From Terriglobia bacterium (GTDB lineage Bacteria > Acidobacteriota > Terriglobia > Terriglobales > Acidobacteriaceae), in NCBI GenBank assembly GCA_032252755.1, contig JAVUPY010000071.1, forward strand, positions 47,165 through 111,164: DNA of 64,000 nt. The letters run 5' to 3'. Position numbers and translations under genes: made by a program. Each line of letters opens with the position of its first letter. Position 1 is the first letter of the stretch. This document shows, piece after piece, positions 55,572-63,363 of this stretch. The notes beneath the pieces were generated by a model. That model worked only from the letters and a program-made list of their open reading frames with translations, was not told the DNA's origin and searched no databases.

Positions 55572-56219
55572 CTAGAGCGCCGCTCCCTCGGGATAGAGCA
55601 GTTCCGTAAATCGCGGATCGTCAGCGAGGTTTTGGAAATCCGAATCGTTACGCGCCTGGAACCGGTTCGCCGGATTTAACCTTATGGCTTCCGTCAGTCG
55701 CTGCAGTGCGTCGGGATAATGCCCCGTCAGGCATTCCAGCACCGAGAACCCATACCACGCGTAATCCAGCTTGGGATCATTCTTGATCACCCGTTCCAGC
55801 TGCTCCCGCGCGCCGACATAGTCGCCCATGTTCATTAGCGACACAGCGTAGTCGTACTGTTCGGCGGCATTGCCAAATTTCTGCGACGCCTTCGCAAGTT
55901 GCTGGTTGCAGATGTTCAGGTGCAGGCTAGCCCTATCCGAAAGCTCTTTGTTTCCCGCAGCGATCACCTTTTCCAGTAATGGCTTGGCCCTGTCGAACTT
56001 CTGCGACTGTAACGCTTTGAGCGCTTGTTCGTAATCCTTCACAACCTGCACAAGTTTTGGATCCTGGCTTGCCTTCATCGGGGGCTGCGGACGCGGTGGG
56101 ACGGCAAGGATCTCTGGCTTTCTGGCCGCCGACCCCTTCACAGTATGATTCCTGTTCTTCTTTGTTTTACTTGATTTAGCCACTATATGTTTAGGTTTCA
56201 CTAGAGCTTTTTTCTTCAT
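55572..56219 (-). CDS. TPR-repeat protein
   Basis: 215-residue protein with a lysine-rich N-terminus (MKKKALVKPKHIVAK) of about 60 residues followed by at least three tetratricopeptide-like repeats (VVKDYEQALKALQSQKFDRA, YDYAVSLMNMGDYVGAREQL, AWYGFSVLECLTGHYPDALQ). Probably a protein-interaction scaffold. No signal peptide is seen; the ATG 56219 is preferred since the upstream in-frame extension has an unlikely Cys-rich composition. Located just upstream of yvcK. Confidence 0.7.
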   Translation of the reverse strand: MKKKALVKPKHIVAKSSKTKKNRNHTVKGSAARKPEILAVPPRPQPPMKASQDPKLVQVVKDYEQALKALQSQKFDRAKPLLEKVIAAGNKELSDRASLHLNICNQQLAKASQKFGNAAEQYDYAVSLMNMGDYVGAREQLERVIKNDPKLDYAWYGFSVLECLTGHYPDALQRLTEAIRLNPANRFQARNDSDFQNLADDPRFTELLYPEGAAL

Positions 56220-56405
56220 CGGGCAGCACCCACAGGCGCCACAGTGCGCGGAACCGTCCTGCCTTACAGCCTTCATCTACAAGGAGAGCAGGGCTTGCAC
56301 CGCTTTATACCGATATTGACACGCTGCGTCAACTGCACCAGCAGTGGTGCAACTCTCATGCTGGCCTACTCTAGTGGCCTTTGTTGGCGACAGGGTCGAC
56401 CCCTT

Positions 56406-56852
56406 TTACATTTTCCCCACTCGTTCCGCGGCCTGGATCAGGTCAATCGACTGGAATTCGCCCTTAATGATTCCCGCCCGTATCTCCTTGGCAGTCTTAC
56501 CCTTCTTCGTTTCGAAGTAAGCGTAATACGCTTCCTTCAGGCAGGTCGCGCAATGCGCCGCATGGTCTGACTCATAGCACGTCCGCAGGCTCTTATGCCC
56601 GATCCGGTCGCAATAGCAATAGCAGGGAAGCTGGTACAGCACTCCCGGAATCTTCTGCGCGATGTCGTAAGCCACCTGCTGATACTTCTCCGAATAGGCC
56701 TCGCCTGTCCTCTGGGACCTCGGCACGATCGGAGCCAGGTGGGCGCCTTTCGGCGGCGCCCCTATGTGGTACGCCGGAATCTCCGACTGGGCAAGCGCCA
56801 CGATGGCCAACGAAAGAACCACCAGCACGCTACCAAACGCATGCTTACGCAT
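56406..56852 (-). CDS. secreted PCYCYC-motif protein
   Basis: 148 aa. The signal peptide is MRKHAFGSVLVVLSLAIVALAQ. The core motif PCYCYCDRIGHKSLRTCYES followed by HAAHCATCLKEAYY belongs to the PCYCGC family of small secreted cysteine-rich proteins of unknown function. The second and third Cys pairs could bind metal or a cluster. The start at 56852 is inferred from the signal peptide; a longer upstream frame lies inside the divergent lepB region. Confidence 0.8.
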   Translation of the reverse strand: MRKHAFGSVLVVLSLAIVALAQSEIPAYHIGAPPKGAHLAPIVPRSQRTGEAYSEKYQQVAYDIAQKIPGVLYQLPCYCYCDRIGHKSLRTCYESDHAAHCATCLKEAYYAYFETKKGKTAKEIRAGIIKGEFQSIDLIQAAERVGKM

Positions 56853-56973
56853 TATCCTCACCTCGGGCAAGGATTCTATCGCAAAACAACAAACCTCTCC
56901 CACAACCCTCGCCCGGGAAGTGCGTCCAATAAGTGTCATTCCGTTGTCGGTGCGGGAGATTACAATAAAGCTA

Positions 56974-57564
56974 GTGATATCAGGAGACCAACCGAACCAG
57001 GAAGCACAGCCGCAACCGCACGTTGCCGCACCTGCGGCACCGGCGCTCAAGCCTCGCAATGGGATGCTGCGCTGGCTGCGCGACGTCATCATCTCCGCTG
57101 CAGTTTCCGTCTTCATCATCGTCTTTGTCTACCAGCCAGTTAAAGTCGAAGGCACCAGCATGATGCCCGGCCTCGTCGATCAGGAACGCATCTTCATCAA
57201 CAAGTTCATCTACCGTTGGGAGCCCATCGAACGCGGCGATGTCGTCGTCTTCCGATACCCGCAGGACCCCAGCAAAAGCTATATCAAGCGAGTTATTGGA
57301 ACCGCCGGCGACCGCGTCCGCATTGAAGAAGGCCGCGTCTACGTCAACGACCGATTGCTCAACGAGCCTTACGTTCGCCCGTCCTACCGCGACGACCGCA
57401 GCTTCCCCGAAATAACCGTCCCCGCCGACTCCTTCTTCGTCCTCGGCGACCACCGCAACATGTCGCAGGACAGCCGCGACTTCGGCTCCATCCCACAGGA
57501 ATCCGTCTACGGCAAAGCCGTCTTCGTCTACTGGCCCTTCGACAAACTCGGCAAACTGCACTGA
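56974..57564 (+). CDS. lepB: signal peptidase I
   Basis: Membrane-bound serine-lysine protease that removes signal peptides of secreted proteins. 196 aa with an N-terminal hydrophilic stretch, one helix (about residues 37-55), catalytic Ser62 in EGTSMMPGL, Lys105 in SYIKRVIGTAGD, and the box E motif FFVLGDHRNMSQDSRDFG. GTG at 56974 is one start candidate, ATG at 57066 another that would leave out the hydrophilic N-terminus. The frame upstream of 56974 overlaps the divergent gene and is unlikely to be used. Confidence 0.92.
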   Translation: MISGDQPNQEAQPQPHVAAPAAPALKPRNGMLRWLRDVIISAAVSVFIIVFVYQPVKVEGTSMMPGLVDQERIFINKFIYRWEPIERGDVVVFRYPQDPSKSYIKRVIGTAGDRVRIEEGRVYVNDRLLNEPYVRPSYRDDRSFPEITVPADSFFVLGDHRNMSQDSRDFGSIPQESVYGKAVFVYWPFDKLGKLH

Positions 57565-57571
57565 AATGGAA

Positions 57572-57733
57572 GGGCACGACTTCTTTCGTGCTGAATGCGC
57601 CCGTGTCAGGGTACGACTTTAGTCGTGCCGCCAAGCGCTTCACCTGCACGCGTTTCACGTTGTGAATAGTTTTGAAGGGGCACGCCTTCAGGCGTGCCGT
57701 TAAGCTGCCCCATTGATCGGGGCTTTAGCCCCT
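57572..57733. repeat. cluster of four short palindromes after lepB
   Basis: GGGCACGACTTCTTTCGTGCTG (22 bases split as arms GGGCACGA and TCGTGCTG) at 57572, GGTACGACTTTAGTCGTGCC at 57610, GGCACGCCTTCAGGCGTGCC at 57679-57698 and CGGGGCTTTAGCCCCTG at 57718-57733. All have a TTTA-, CTTT- or TTCA-type apex. The last resembles the palindrome at 26802. Confidence 0.7.
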
Positions 57734-57908
57734 GAGGGGAGCTCTCGGGTCAATGACATCTACGTTGGAAACCCCGGTGCCCAGTTGGATAGATTATGAT
57801 ATGGTCGCCATCTCATAAACAATCGTCCCAGTACCCGCTTTTCCGCCCAATCCTTTCGACATCTGCCAACATTCCTGTACTATTTCGCCAAACGAACCGG
57901 GAGGCTCT

Positions 57909-58361
57909 ATGCGTCGCATCATCTTGGCAGTCATGCTGTGCGGTTTCGCAGGCTCCACCCTCGCGCAGTCCGACTCCGTCAAACAAGCGCTCCTCAAAGC
58001 AGACCGCGACTTCAACCAGGCCACGCAGGAGCACCGTCTCGACGGCTGGATGCAGTACATGGACGAGAACGGCGTCGTTCAGCGGGACAAGCCTGTCGTC
58101 GGCACGGAAGCCGTTCGCGCCGCCTTGAAAGATCAGTGGGCCGATCCCAACTTCCACCTCGCTTGGAATCCTGACGAAGCCTACGCCATGCCCGGCAACC
58201 GCATGGGCTACACCCGCGGCCACTGGACCCTCACCACCAAAGACAAGGAAGGGAAGTCCCTCAAGATGACCGGCCAGTACCTGACCATCTGGCGCCAGAA
58301 CAAAGAAGGCGATTGGAAGATCATCTGGGACGGTGGCTCCGCCGATCCACCAAAACAATGA
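57909..58361 (+). CDS. secreted NTF2-like protein (DUF4440 type)
   Basis: 150 aa with signal peptide MRRIILAVMLCGFAGSTLAQ, then a SnoaL/NTF2-like cone fold seen from ADRDFNQATQEHRLDGWMQY to YLTIWRQNKEGDWKIIWDGG. Members of this group are small exported proteins with unknown ligands. A GGGAGGCTCT site precedes ATG 57909. Confidence 0.75.
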   Translation: MRRIILAVMLCGFAGSTLAQSDSVKQALLKADRDFNQATQEHRLDGWMQYMDENGVVQRDKPVVGTEAVRAALKDQWADPNFHLAWNPDEAYAMPGNRMGYTRGHWTLTTKDKEGKSLKMTGQYLTIWRQNKEGDWKIIWDGGSADPPKQ

Positions 58362-58477
58362 AGTTCAAGGCACAAGCTTCAAGGCACAAGAAAAGAAAAC
58401 TCTCGTGCCCCACCCTTATCGCGAAGCGATAGGGTGGGGTTTTTCTGGTACCTTGCACCTTGTACCTTGCACCTTCC
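58361..58477. repeat. word repeat around a hairpin downstream of the NTF2-like gene
   Basis: AAGTTCAAGGCACAAGCTTC and its continuation (58361-58390) face the inverse TACCTTGCACCTTGTACCTT (58448-58467) and on to 58477. The terminator at 58408 sits at the centre. The word matches that at 19138-19225. Confidence 0.6.
58408..58445 (+). terminator. hairpin terminator
   Basis: CCCCACCCTTATCGC (58408-58422), loop GAA, GCGATAGGGTGGGG (58426-58439), then TTTTTC. A long near-perfect stem. Confidence 0.75.
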
Positions 58478-58534
58478 GCCCCCAAAACAAAATCGGCGAC
58501 CTCTCGGCCGCCGACTCCATCTCAAAGCCCCTCT

Positions 58535-59044
58535 TTAGATAAACATCTCGTCCTGCGGTACCGCGTCGCGCTGACGCCGCACCTTGCGTCCGCCAACGTA
58601 CTCGCCGACTCCCGCCAGCAGTCCCGTCACCACCGCCGACATTTGCCGAACCGGTGACAGCACCACGTGGTGCACGGCTTCCGCCGTCTCTTCCACGCGA
58701 TCCATCGACCGGCTGACGATTTCGTCGGCGCGTATCACCTGCAACCGCGTGCGGTCCACGATATCGTTCAGCGTGACGTTGATACGTTCCGATTGCTCGC
58801 GCACCGTCGTCGACGTGGCATGCAGGTTGTCGATGATGGTCGTGACCTTCGGCCGATACTCGACGATCATCTCGTTCGCCTGCGTCAGAACCGGGATGGC
58901 TTTTTCCTCGACCTGTTTCGCCAGCGCTTCCACTTTTGCCGACGTTTTCTTCGTCGAGAAGTACAACGCCGCGAGGATCAGCATTTGCAGCACCACCGCG
59001 ACCGCGGTGACGATAATGAATGCCGTTATCAGTGATTCGTTCAT
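58535..59044 (-). CDS. membrane-anchored coiled-coil protein (DUF948-like)
   Basis: 169 aa. One N-terminal membrane helix (LITAFIIVTAVAVVLQMLIL), then a long helical region (KVEALAKQVEEKAIPVLTQA through ERINVTLNDIVDRTRLQVIR), as in DUF948 general stress proteins. The C-terminal 40 residues are basic. Probably a cytoplasmic-membrane scaffold; no enzyme motif. It precedes a YtxH-like gene on the other side of a CCCACATCTGC palindrome, and both are on the - strand. Confidence 0.65.
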   Translation of the reverse strand: MNESLITAFIIVTAVAVVLQMLILAALYFSTKKTSAKVEALAKQVEEKAIPVLTQANEMIVEYRPKVTTIIDNLHATSTTVREQSERINVTLNDIVDRTRLQVIRADEIVSRSMDRVEETAEAVHHVVLSPVRQMSAVVTGLLAGVGEYVGGRKVRRQRDAVPQDEMFI

Positions 59045-59061
59045 GGTGTCTCGTTGTTCGG

Positions 59062-59094
59062 TGCCCCACATCTGCCGTAGTGAGCAGATGTGGG
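59062..59094. repeat. CCCACATCTGC palindrome between two small-protein genes
   Basis: CCCACATCTGC (59065-59075) and GCAGATGTGGG (59084-59094) with an 8-base loop. This intergenic copy is nearly the same as the element inside nuoM at 6601-6630. Confidence 0.75.
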
Positions 59095-59118
59095 TTTAGA
59101 TGTGGGCCTTTTTCACGA

Positions 59119-59418
59119 CTATACCTTTTCCGGCTCTGCCTTAGCCTCGCGATATGCCTGGCGTCCGGCTTCCACCGCGTTGCGAATCTGTTCCTTCTGC
59201 GTGGTCACAACTTCCTTGCCGCGATCCACCCACTGGTTCGCCTGGGTCTTGTACTGCTTCGCGCGGTCCTTCACATAATCGGAGCTTTCCTGGGCATAAC
59301 GAGCGATGTCGTCGCGCGTCTCCTTGCCCGCCTTCGGAGCATACAGAACTCCCACCGCTGCGCCGATGCCGAGCCCCGCCAGAAACCACAGAATTCCACT
59401 GCCGCTGTCGTCAGCCAT
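59119..59418 (-). CDS. YtxH-like gas-vesicle/stress protein
   Basis: 99 aa with a short membrane helix (SGILWFLAGLGIGAAVGVLY) followed by APKAGKETRDDIARYAQESS and a charged helix, the pattern of the YtxH family of general stress proteins. The function is unknown. The start 59418 leaves out an in-frame upstream extension with no family support. Confidence 0.75.
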   Translation of the reverse strand: MADDSGSGILWFLAGLGIGAAVGVLYAPKAGKETRDDIARYAQESSDYVKDRAKQYKTQANQWVDRGKEVVTTQKEQIRNAVEAGRQAYREAKAEPEKV

Positions 59419-59615
59419 AAAGACCTCCTGAATGTATTCCAAGCATCCGATGGTAGCACCGGAACTCAGGCCGGGCAATTGGAACCCAGAGCTCTCACAG
59501 CCGAGAGTACAAGTACGAAAATCAACAGCTCAGTCGTCTCGCGAAAGTTCGCGGTACGTGGTGCTCCAGCTTCACGCGCCGCAGTTGCGCGTTAACCTGG
59601 GTCTTTTCGCCTTTG

Positions 59616-60095
59616 CTATTTGCTAATGCCTAATTGCTTCTTCAAAACCGCCATCTGTCCCGCGTGATACAGCCCATGCTGCGCCGCCCCGTGCAGCATG
59701 ACCGCGTACGAGTAATCTTTCGAAGGCACCTGTTCGTTGAGTTTTGCGGAAGGGAACTCTTCAATCGCCTTTGCCAGCCTGTGTGCCGACTCAACCATCG
59801 CATCCCTCGTCTGTTTCCACCGACTCTCGCTCAGATCGTCCGGCAATGGTGGCCAGTCATCACTCCCTGTCAAATTGTGATCCCCAAGAACCTCGCCCGC
59901 CATCCGTCGCCGCACAATGTCGAACCACGCCATCACGTGCAGCGTCAGCTCCCAAATCGAATGCACGCCATCCTTCTTCGCCCGCGCCGCCTCGGCATCA
60001 ACGTCCCGCAAAATCTCTCCCAGAGCCGGCCCATGCCACGCATCCCCATCGCACGCCCGCCTCACCGTATCCGCAAGATGCTGCGATTCCGTCAT
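59616..60095 (-). CDS. DinB family protein
   Basis: 159-residue four-helix protein of the DinB/YfiT superfamily. The metal-binding histidines are in LTLHVMAW (about residue 54) and AAQHGLYHAGQ (about 139-143). It resembles the DinB-like gene inside the nuo operon only in fold. Monocistronic; substrate unknown. Confidence 0.85.
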   Translation of the reverse strand: MTESQHLADTVRRACDGDAWHGPALGEILRDVDAEAARAKKDGVHSIWELTLHVMAWFDIVRRRMAGEVLGDHNLTGSDDWPPLPDDLSESRWKQTRDAMVESAHRLAKAIEEFPSAKLNEQVPSKDYSYAVMLHGAAQHGLYHAGQMAVLKKQLGISK

Positions 60096-60185
60096 CGAAA
60101 CATTTCCCTTCTATTGTCTCTTGAAACTGAAAAAATATTGCTCGCCGCAACCGTCGGCCTGGTACCCAGCACCCGGGATCCGCCT

Positions 60186-60914
60186 TTACGGCTTCCTGGT
60201 TGGCCGCACAATAATCTCGCTCACAAACGACTCCGGCGCCTGCGTCACCAGCAACTCCACGATTCTTGAGATATCTCCAGGCCTCAGCATCTTCTCCGGA
60301 TCCTTGCCCGCATAGTGCGACCACCCCGTATCCGTCGACCCCGGACATATCAGCGAAACCCGAATGTTGTAATTCCTCAACTCCTCGGCGATCGAATACG
60401 ACAGCCCGTTCAGCCCCCACTTCGACGCCGCGTACGCCGCCCCTTTGGGCAGCGGGTTCTTCGACGCAATGCTCGAAATATTGATGATGTGCCCGTACTG
60501 CGCCCGGATCATCAGCGGCGCAAACGCCTTCACGCAATAGAATGCGCCGCGCAGGTTGGTATTCATCACGTCTTCCCAATCCTGCAAATCCATCTCGTGC
60601 AGCGGCTGCCCGAAGCACCCAATCCCGGCGCTATGCACCAGGATGTCGCACCGCCGGCTCTCCTTATTCACGAACTCCGCCAGCTCTTCAACATCTCGCC
60701 ACTTGCAGACGTCCGCCTGATACCCCACGCAGTTGCCGCCCGCCATCCGAATCTTATTGGCCGCCGCGTCCACCGCCTTCTGCGAGCGGCCCGCGAGGTA
60801 AACCATCGCTCCCAACTCCGCCAGCCTCTGCGCAATCGCCGCCCCAATCCCGCGACTGCCGCCTGTCACCACCGCCACCTGATCTCGAAGAACCGCCTGG
60901 GTTCCACCGGCCAT
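60186..60914 (-). CDS. short-chain dehydrogenase/reductase, 3-oxoacyl reductase-like
   Basis: 242 aa with the Rossmann TGGSRGIGAAIAQRLAELGA (residues 17-36), NTNLRGAFYCVKAF, catalytic YAASKWGLNGLSYSI (Tyr near 155) and the PGSTDTGWSHY loop. It matches reductases of the FabG type acting on 3-oxoacyl or similar substrates; exact substrate not visible. A GGAGAACG site lies right before ATG 60914. Confidence 0.88.
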   Translation of the reverse strand: MAGGTQAVLRDQVAVVTGGSRGIGAAIAQRLAELGAMVYLAGRSQKAVDAAANKIRMAGGNCVGYQADVCKWRDVEELAEFVNKESRRCDILVHSAGIGCFGQPLHEMDLQDWEDVMNTNLRGAFYCVKAFAPLMIRAQYGHIINISSIASKNPLPKGAAYAASKWGLNGLSYSIAEELRNYNIRVSLICPGSTDTGWSHYAGKDPEKMLRPGDISRIVELLVTQAPESFVSEIIVRPTRKP

Positions 60915-60942
60915 TCGTTCTCCTTCTTACTGACTTATTGAA

Positions 60943-61020
60943 CCGTCATCCTGAGCGAGGGAGGACTCCCGCGCGTTTTGTCCAGCGCCGGAAACCGGAG
61001 TCGAAGGACCTGAATCGGCT
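60943..61020. repeat. CATCCTGAGCGA-type repeat
   Basis: GTCATCCTGAGCGAGGGAGG and GTCGAAGGACCTGAATC recall a repeat common in environmental genomes of this type. A related one (GTCATCCTGAGGGGAGCGAC, GCCGAAGAACC) lies inside the gene at 62329. No gene was found in this 222-base gap. Confidence 0.5.
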
Positions 61021-61136
61021 CTTCCTCCAGCAACTACTCTTTGGATGCACACCCACACCGCGACCGCGCTCTCCCAACGGCCAGCCAGTATATTCGGGAA
61101 CTCTCAGAACGCAAACAGGGGGCTCGAAGATCGCCC

Positions 61137-61547
61137 TCACCCTACCGGCTGCGAGAAGTGCTCGTGAAAAATCCTCAACCTTCCATCCGGATCCAGCGCG
61201 AAAACCTGGGTCGCGCGCCCATCCCGGATGTCTTCTTCCACCGTCTTCCCCAGCGCATCAGTCCGGCTCGCATGAAACCGGAACATGTACGCCGCAATCG
61301 CCGCCGACTCCCCAAGCAGCACAACCTCGATTCCTTCGACCTTGGCCTCAATCCTTCCGCCGCCGCCAAAATACTCACGCTGGCGCCTGATCGCCGCCAT
61401 CCGTCCCGGCTCCGACCGCTTTGACGTCGAACTGAACCCAACCGACTCGTGGGCGTAAAACTCGCTGAGCGTCGCCGCATCTTTATCCGTAAACGCCTTC
61501 CAGTACCGCGTAATCTCGGCCTTAACCTGCTCGGGTGAGAGACTCAT
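61137..61547 (-). CDS. SnoaL/DUF4440-like small protein
   Basis: 136 aa, NTF2-like cone fold. MSLSPEQVKAEITRYWKAFT (residues 1-20), KDAATLSEFYAHESVGFSST and DGRATQVFALDPDGRLRIFH are typical. No signal peptide. The start 61547 is chosen over an in-frame ATG at 61583. Function unknown. Confidence 0.7.
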   Translation of the reverse strand: MSLSPEQVKAEITRYWKAFTDKDAATLSEFYAHESVGFSSTSKRSEPGRMAAIRRQREYFGGGGRIEAKVEGIEVVLLGESAAIAAYMFRFHASRTDALGKTVEEDIRDGRATQVFALDPDGRLRIFHEHFSQPVG

Positions 61548-61739
61548 ACAGGCAGAATGCCACGCCAGCAAGGTCCGGTTCAAGAACGGTGTCCCGCAGC
61601 TGCGCGTTCAACCTCCCTCCTTTTCCACACCCAGAGACGTTGAACGTACTCACATTCGGCGCTATCGTCGACTCCTCACCTCAGACCAATCGTCGATCTT
61701 TCACATCTGCCAATTCCGCGCCACTACCAGGGAGACGTT

Positions 61740-62273
61740 ATGACCTTGAAAAAGACCAGCGGCAACGTAGCCGTCGCATCGTCGGTTATGAGCGGCCCAG
61801 ACACCTCCAACGCGATCGACCAGCAAATCCACGATTTCCGTCACCGCATCGCCCAGCGAGCTTTCGACCTCTGCTCCCAGCGCGGCTGGATCCACGGCCA
61901 CGACCTCGAGGACTGGTTGAGAGCCGAAGCCGAAATCCTCACACCTGCCGCCGTCGAGATCGTCGACAACGGCGAAGAATATAACGCCGAAGTCGAAGTC
62001 CCCGGCTTCCGCGAGCAGGACCTGGACATCCTCTGCGACACCAACCGGATCCTGATCCGCGGCAACACCGAAAAGAGCAGCCGCCAGAAAGACCAGAACG
62101 GCCGCGTGCTCTACTCCGATCGCCAGTCGAACATGATTTTCCGGGTCATCGAATTACCGCAGGAAGTCAAACCGGAAGACTGCGAGGCTGTCGTGCGCGA
62201 CGGCGTCCTCAACCTCATCCTTCCCAAAGCACGCGCCAGCAAACCAATGAAGGTCCAAGTCCGCGCAGCCTAA
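61740..62273 (+). CDS. Hsp20 family small heat shock protein with DUF2934 domain
   Basis: 177 aa. A DUF2934-like segment (about residues 32-68, RHRIAQRAFDLCSQRGWIHG, DLEDWLRAEAEI) is fused to an alpha-crystallin domain (EEYNAEVEVPGFREQDLDIL, ILIRGNTEKSS, DGVLNLILPKARASKP). DUF2934 is widespread in acidobacteria and often stands alone. The chaperone should prevent aggregation of unfolded proteins. A GGGAGACGTT site precedes ATG 61740. Confidence 0.88.
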   Translation: MTLKKTSGNVAVASSVMSGPDTSNAIDQQIHDFRHRIAQRAFDLCSQRGWIHGHDLEDWLRAEAEILTPAAVEIVDNGEEYNAEVEVPGFREQDLDILCDTNRILIRGNTEKSSRQKDQNGRVLYSDRQSNMIFRVIELPQEVKPEDCEAVVRDGVLNLILPKARASKPMKVQVRAA

Positions 62274-62281
62274 TTGCTTGT

Positions 62282-62318
62282 GTGCCCTGCATCTGCTGAA
62301 TTCGCAGGTGTGGGGCAC
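62282..62318. repeat. degenerate GTGCCCTGCATCTGC palindrome
   Basis: GTGCCCTGCATCTGC and GCAGGTGTGGGGCAC form an imperfect inverted repeat right after the Hsp20 gene. It looks like a decayed copy of the CCCACATCTGC family and may act as a terminator. Confidence 0.5.
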
Positions 62319-62328
62319 GACCCACCCC

Positions 62329-63363
62329 CTATTTCGTCCCTCCCGTCGTTTCAACGAGTTGCGGAAATTTTCCCGGAAGATCCATGAGGGGGCTGGGGTT
62401 AAATCTCAAAATACTGTTGGCGTAGGGTATAGCGTCGATTTTTGAGGTGTCATCCTGAGGGGAGCGACGTGAGTCGCGGAGCCGAAGAACCTTTTGTTTC
62501 TCTTCAGAGGGCACGATCTGCCGTCGCGCTTCGGCGCGACTCGGGGGAAATTTGGGCGGTGCGCTTTCCCCGGGCTCACGCCCGGGGCTACTTTCTCGGA
62601 GCGAGTGAGTGCCGGTCTCGGGGATCGGGGTGGTATTGAGGGCGGTGGCTTCGGTCGGGGAGAATGCAGGTCCCTCGACTACGCACGCTGACGCGTGCTC
62701 CGCTCGGGATGACGAATCAGATGCTACGCACGCTGACGCGTGCTCCGCTCGGGATGACGAATCAGATGCAGGTCCCTCGACTACGTCGCTTCGCGACTCC
62801 GCTCGGGATGACGAATCATCTTTTTCGGTGGATTGAGAGCGTTCACAAACGAGGCGCTCGCCTTCGCGGTGGTAGCCGGCGGGGAGTTTGGGGAGTTTGC
62901 GGCAGTCGCGGGGAGAGAGGCAATCGTCTTGTTTGCGGCAGGCCGCGCATTTTTCTTTGGCGGGGCGCATGGCGCGGGCCCGTTCCATTTCGAGTTCCAT
63001 GTCGAGTTCGGGGCATTCGCGGACGGCTTCCGTGGGGCAGAGACCGACACGAGGGATACGGGCCTGGAGCGCTAGTTGGAGCGAGTAGAGCAGGGCGGTG
63101 CCCATTTTGACCTCGATGCGGTGGTCGAGGAGGCCGCGCTGGATTTCCATGATGGAGACGAGGATGGCTTCGGGGCCGTCGAGGAGTGGGAGTTCGACAC
63201 CCGAGTTTTTATTCATGCCGACGGGGCCGCCGAGGCGGATGCGGCGCTGGTCTCGCTTTTGCCACTGGTAGTGGAAGTAGCAGAGAGTGTGGTGGCGTAA
63301 AGCCGGGGAGCCGCATTTGATGCCGTTGGTTTTGATGTGGGTGCAAAGGCGAAGAGCAGCCAT
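62329..63363 (-). CDS. hypothetical protein with repeat-derived C-terminal half
   Basis: 344 aa. Residues 1-165 look like a real domain: MAALRLCTHIKTNGIKCGSP, CYFHYQWQKR and three later CxxC/CxxC-like sites (AKEKCAACRKQDDCLSP) suggest metal binding. Residues 175-330 consist largely of translated repeats: SDSSSRAEHASACV occurs twice, and other parts correspond to CATCCTGAGGGGAG and CCCCGGGCTCACGCCCGGGG repeats. A GGAG site precedes ATG 63363. The family appears in related bacteria as an unknown protein, so the core is probably functional; the tail may not be. Confidence 0.65.
   Translation of the reverse strand: MAALRLCTHIKTNGIKCGSPALRHHTLCYFHYQWQKRDQRRIRLGGPVGMNKNSGVELPLLDGPEAILVSIMEIQRGLLDHRIEVKMGTALLYSLQLALQARIPRVGLCPTEAVRECPELDMELEMERARAMRPAKEKCAACRKQDDCLSPRDCRKLPKLPAGYHREGERLVCERSQSTEKDDSSSRAESRSDVVEGPASDSSSRAEHASACVASDSSSRAEHASACVVEGPAFSPTEATALNTTPIPETGTHSLRESSPGREPGESAPPKFPPSRAEARRQIVPSEEKQKVLRLRDSRRSPQDDTSKIDAIPYANSILRFNPSPLMDLPGKFPQLVETTGGTK
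62448..62500. repeat. CATCCTGAGGGGAG repeat within coding sequence
   Basis: GTCATCCTGAGGGGAGCGAC, GTGAGTCGCGGAGCCGAAGA inside the 62329 gene. It resembles the intergenic element at 60943-61020. Confidence 0.5.
62569..62591. repeat. CCCCGGGCT palindrome within coding sequence
   Basis: CCCCGGGCT and its inverse CCCGGGG around CACG form a hairpin. It lies inside the 62329 gene and is translated there. Confidence 0.55.
62664..62819. repeat. 45-base tandem repeat within coding sequence
   Basis: Three units start at 62664, 62721 and 62766. The second is a clean 45-base copy of the main part of the first (TACGCACGCTGACGCGTGCT, CCGCTCGGGATGACGAATCA), and the third is a diverged copy. The 45-base period is a multiple of 3, so the frame of the 62329 gene continues through it. 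Confidence 0.75.

Noticed and set aside
62664..62819. CRISPR-like direct repeats
   Set aside because: The units are back to back at a 45-base period, without unique spacers, and are translated in an open frame.
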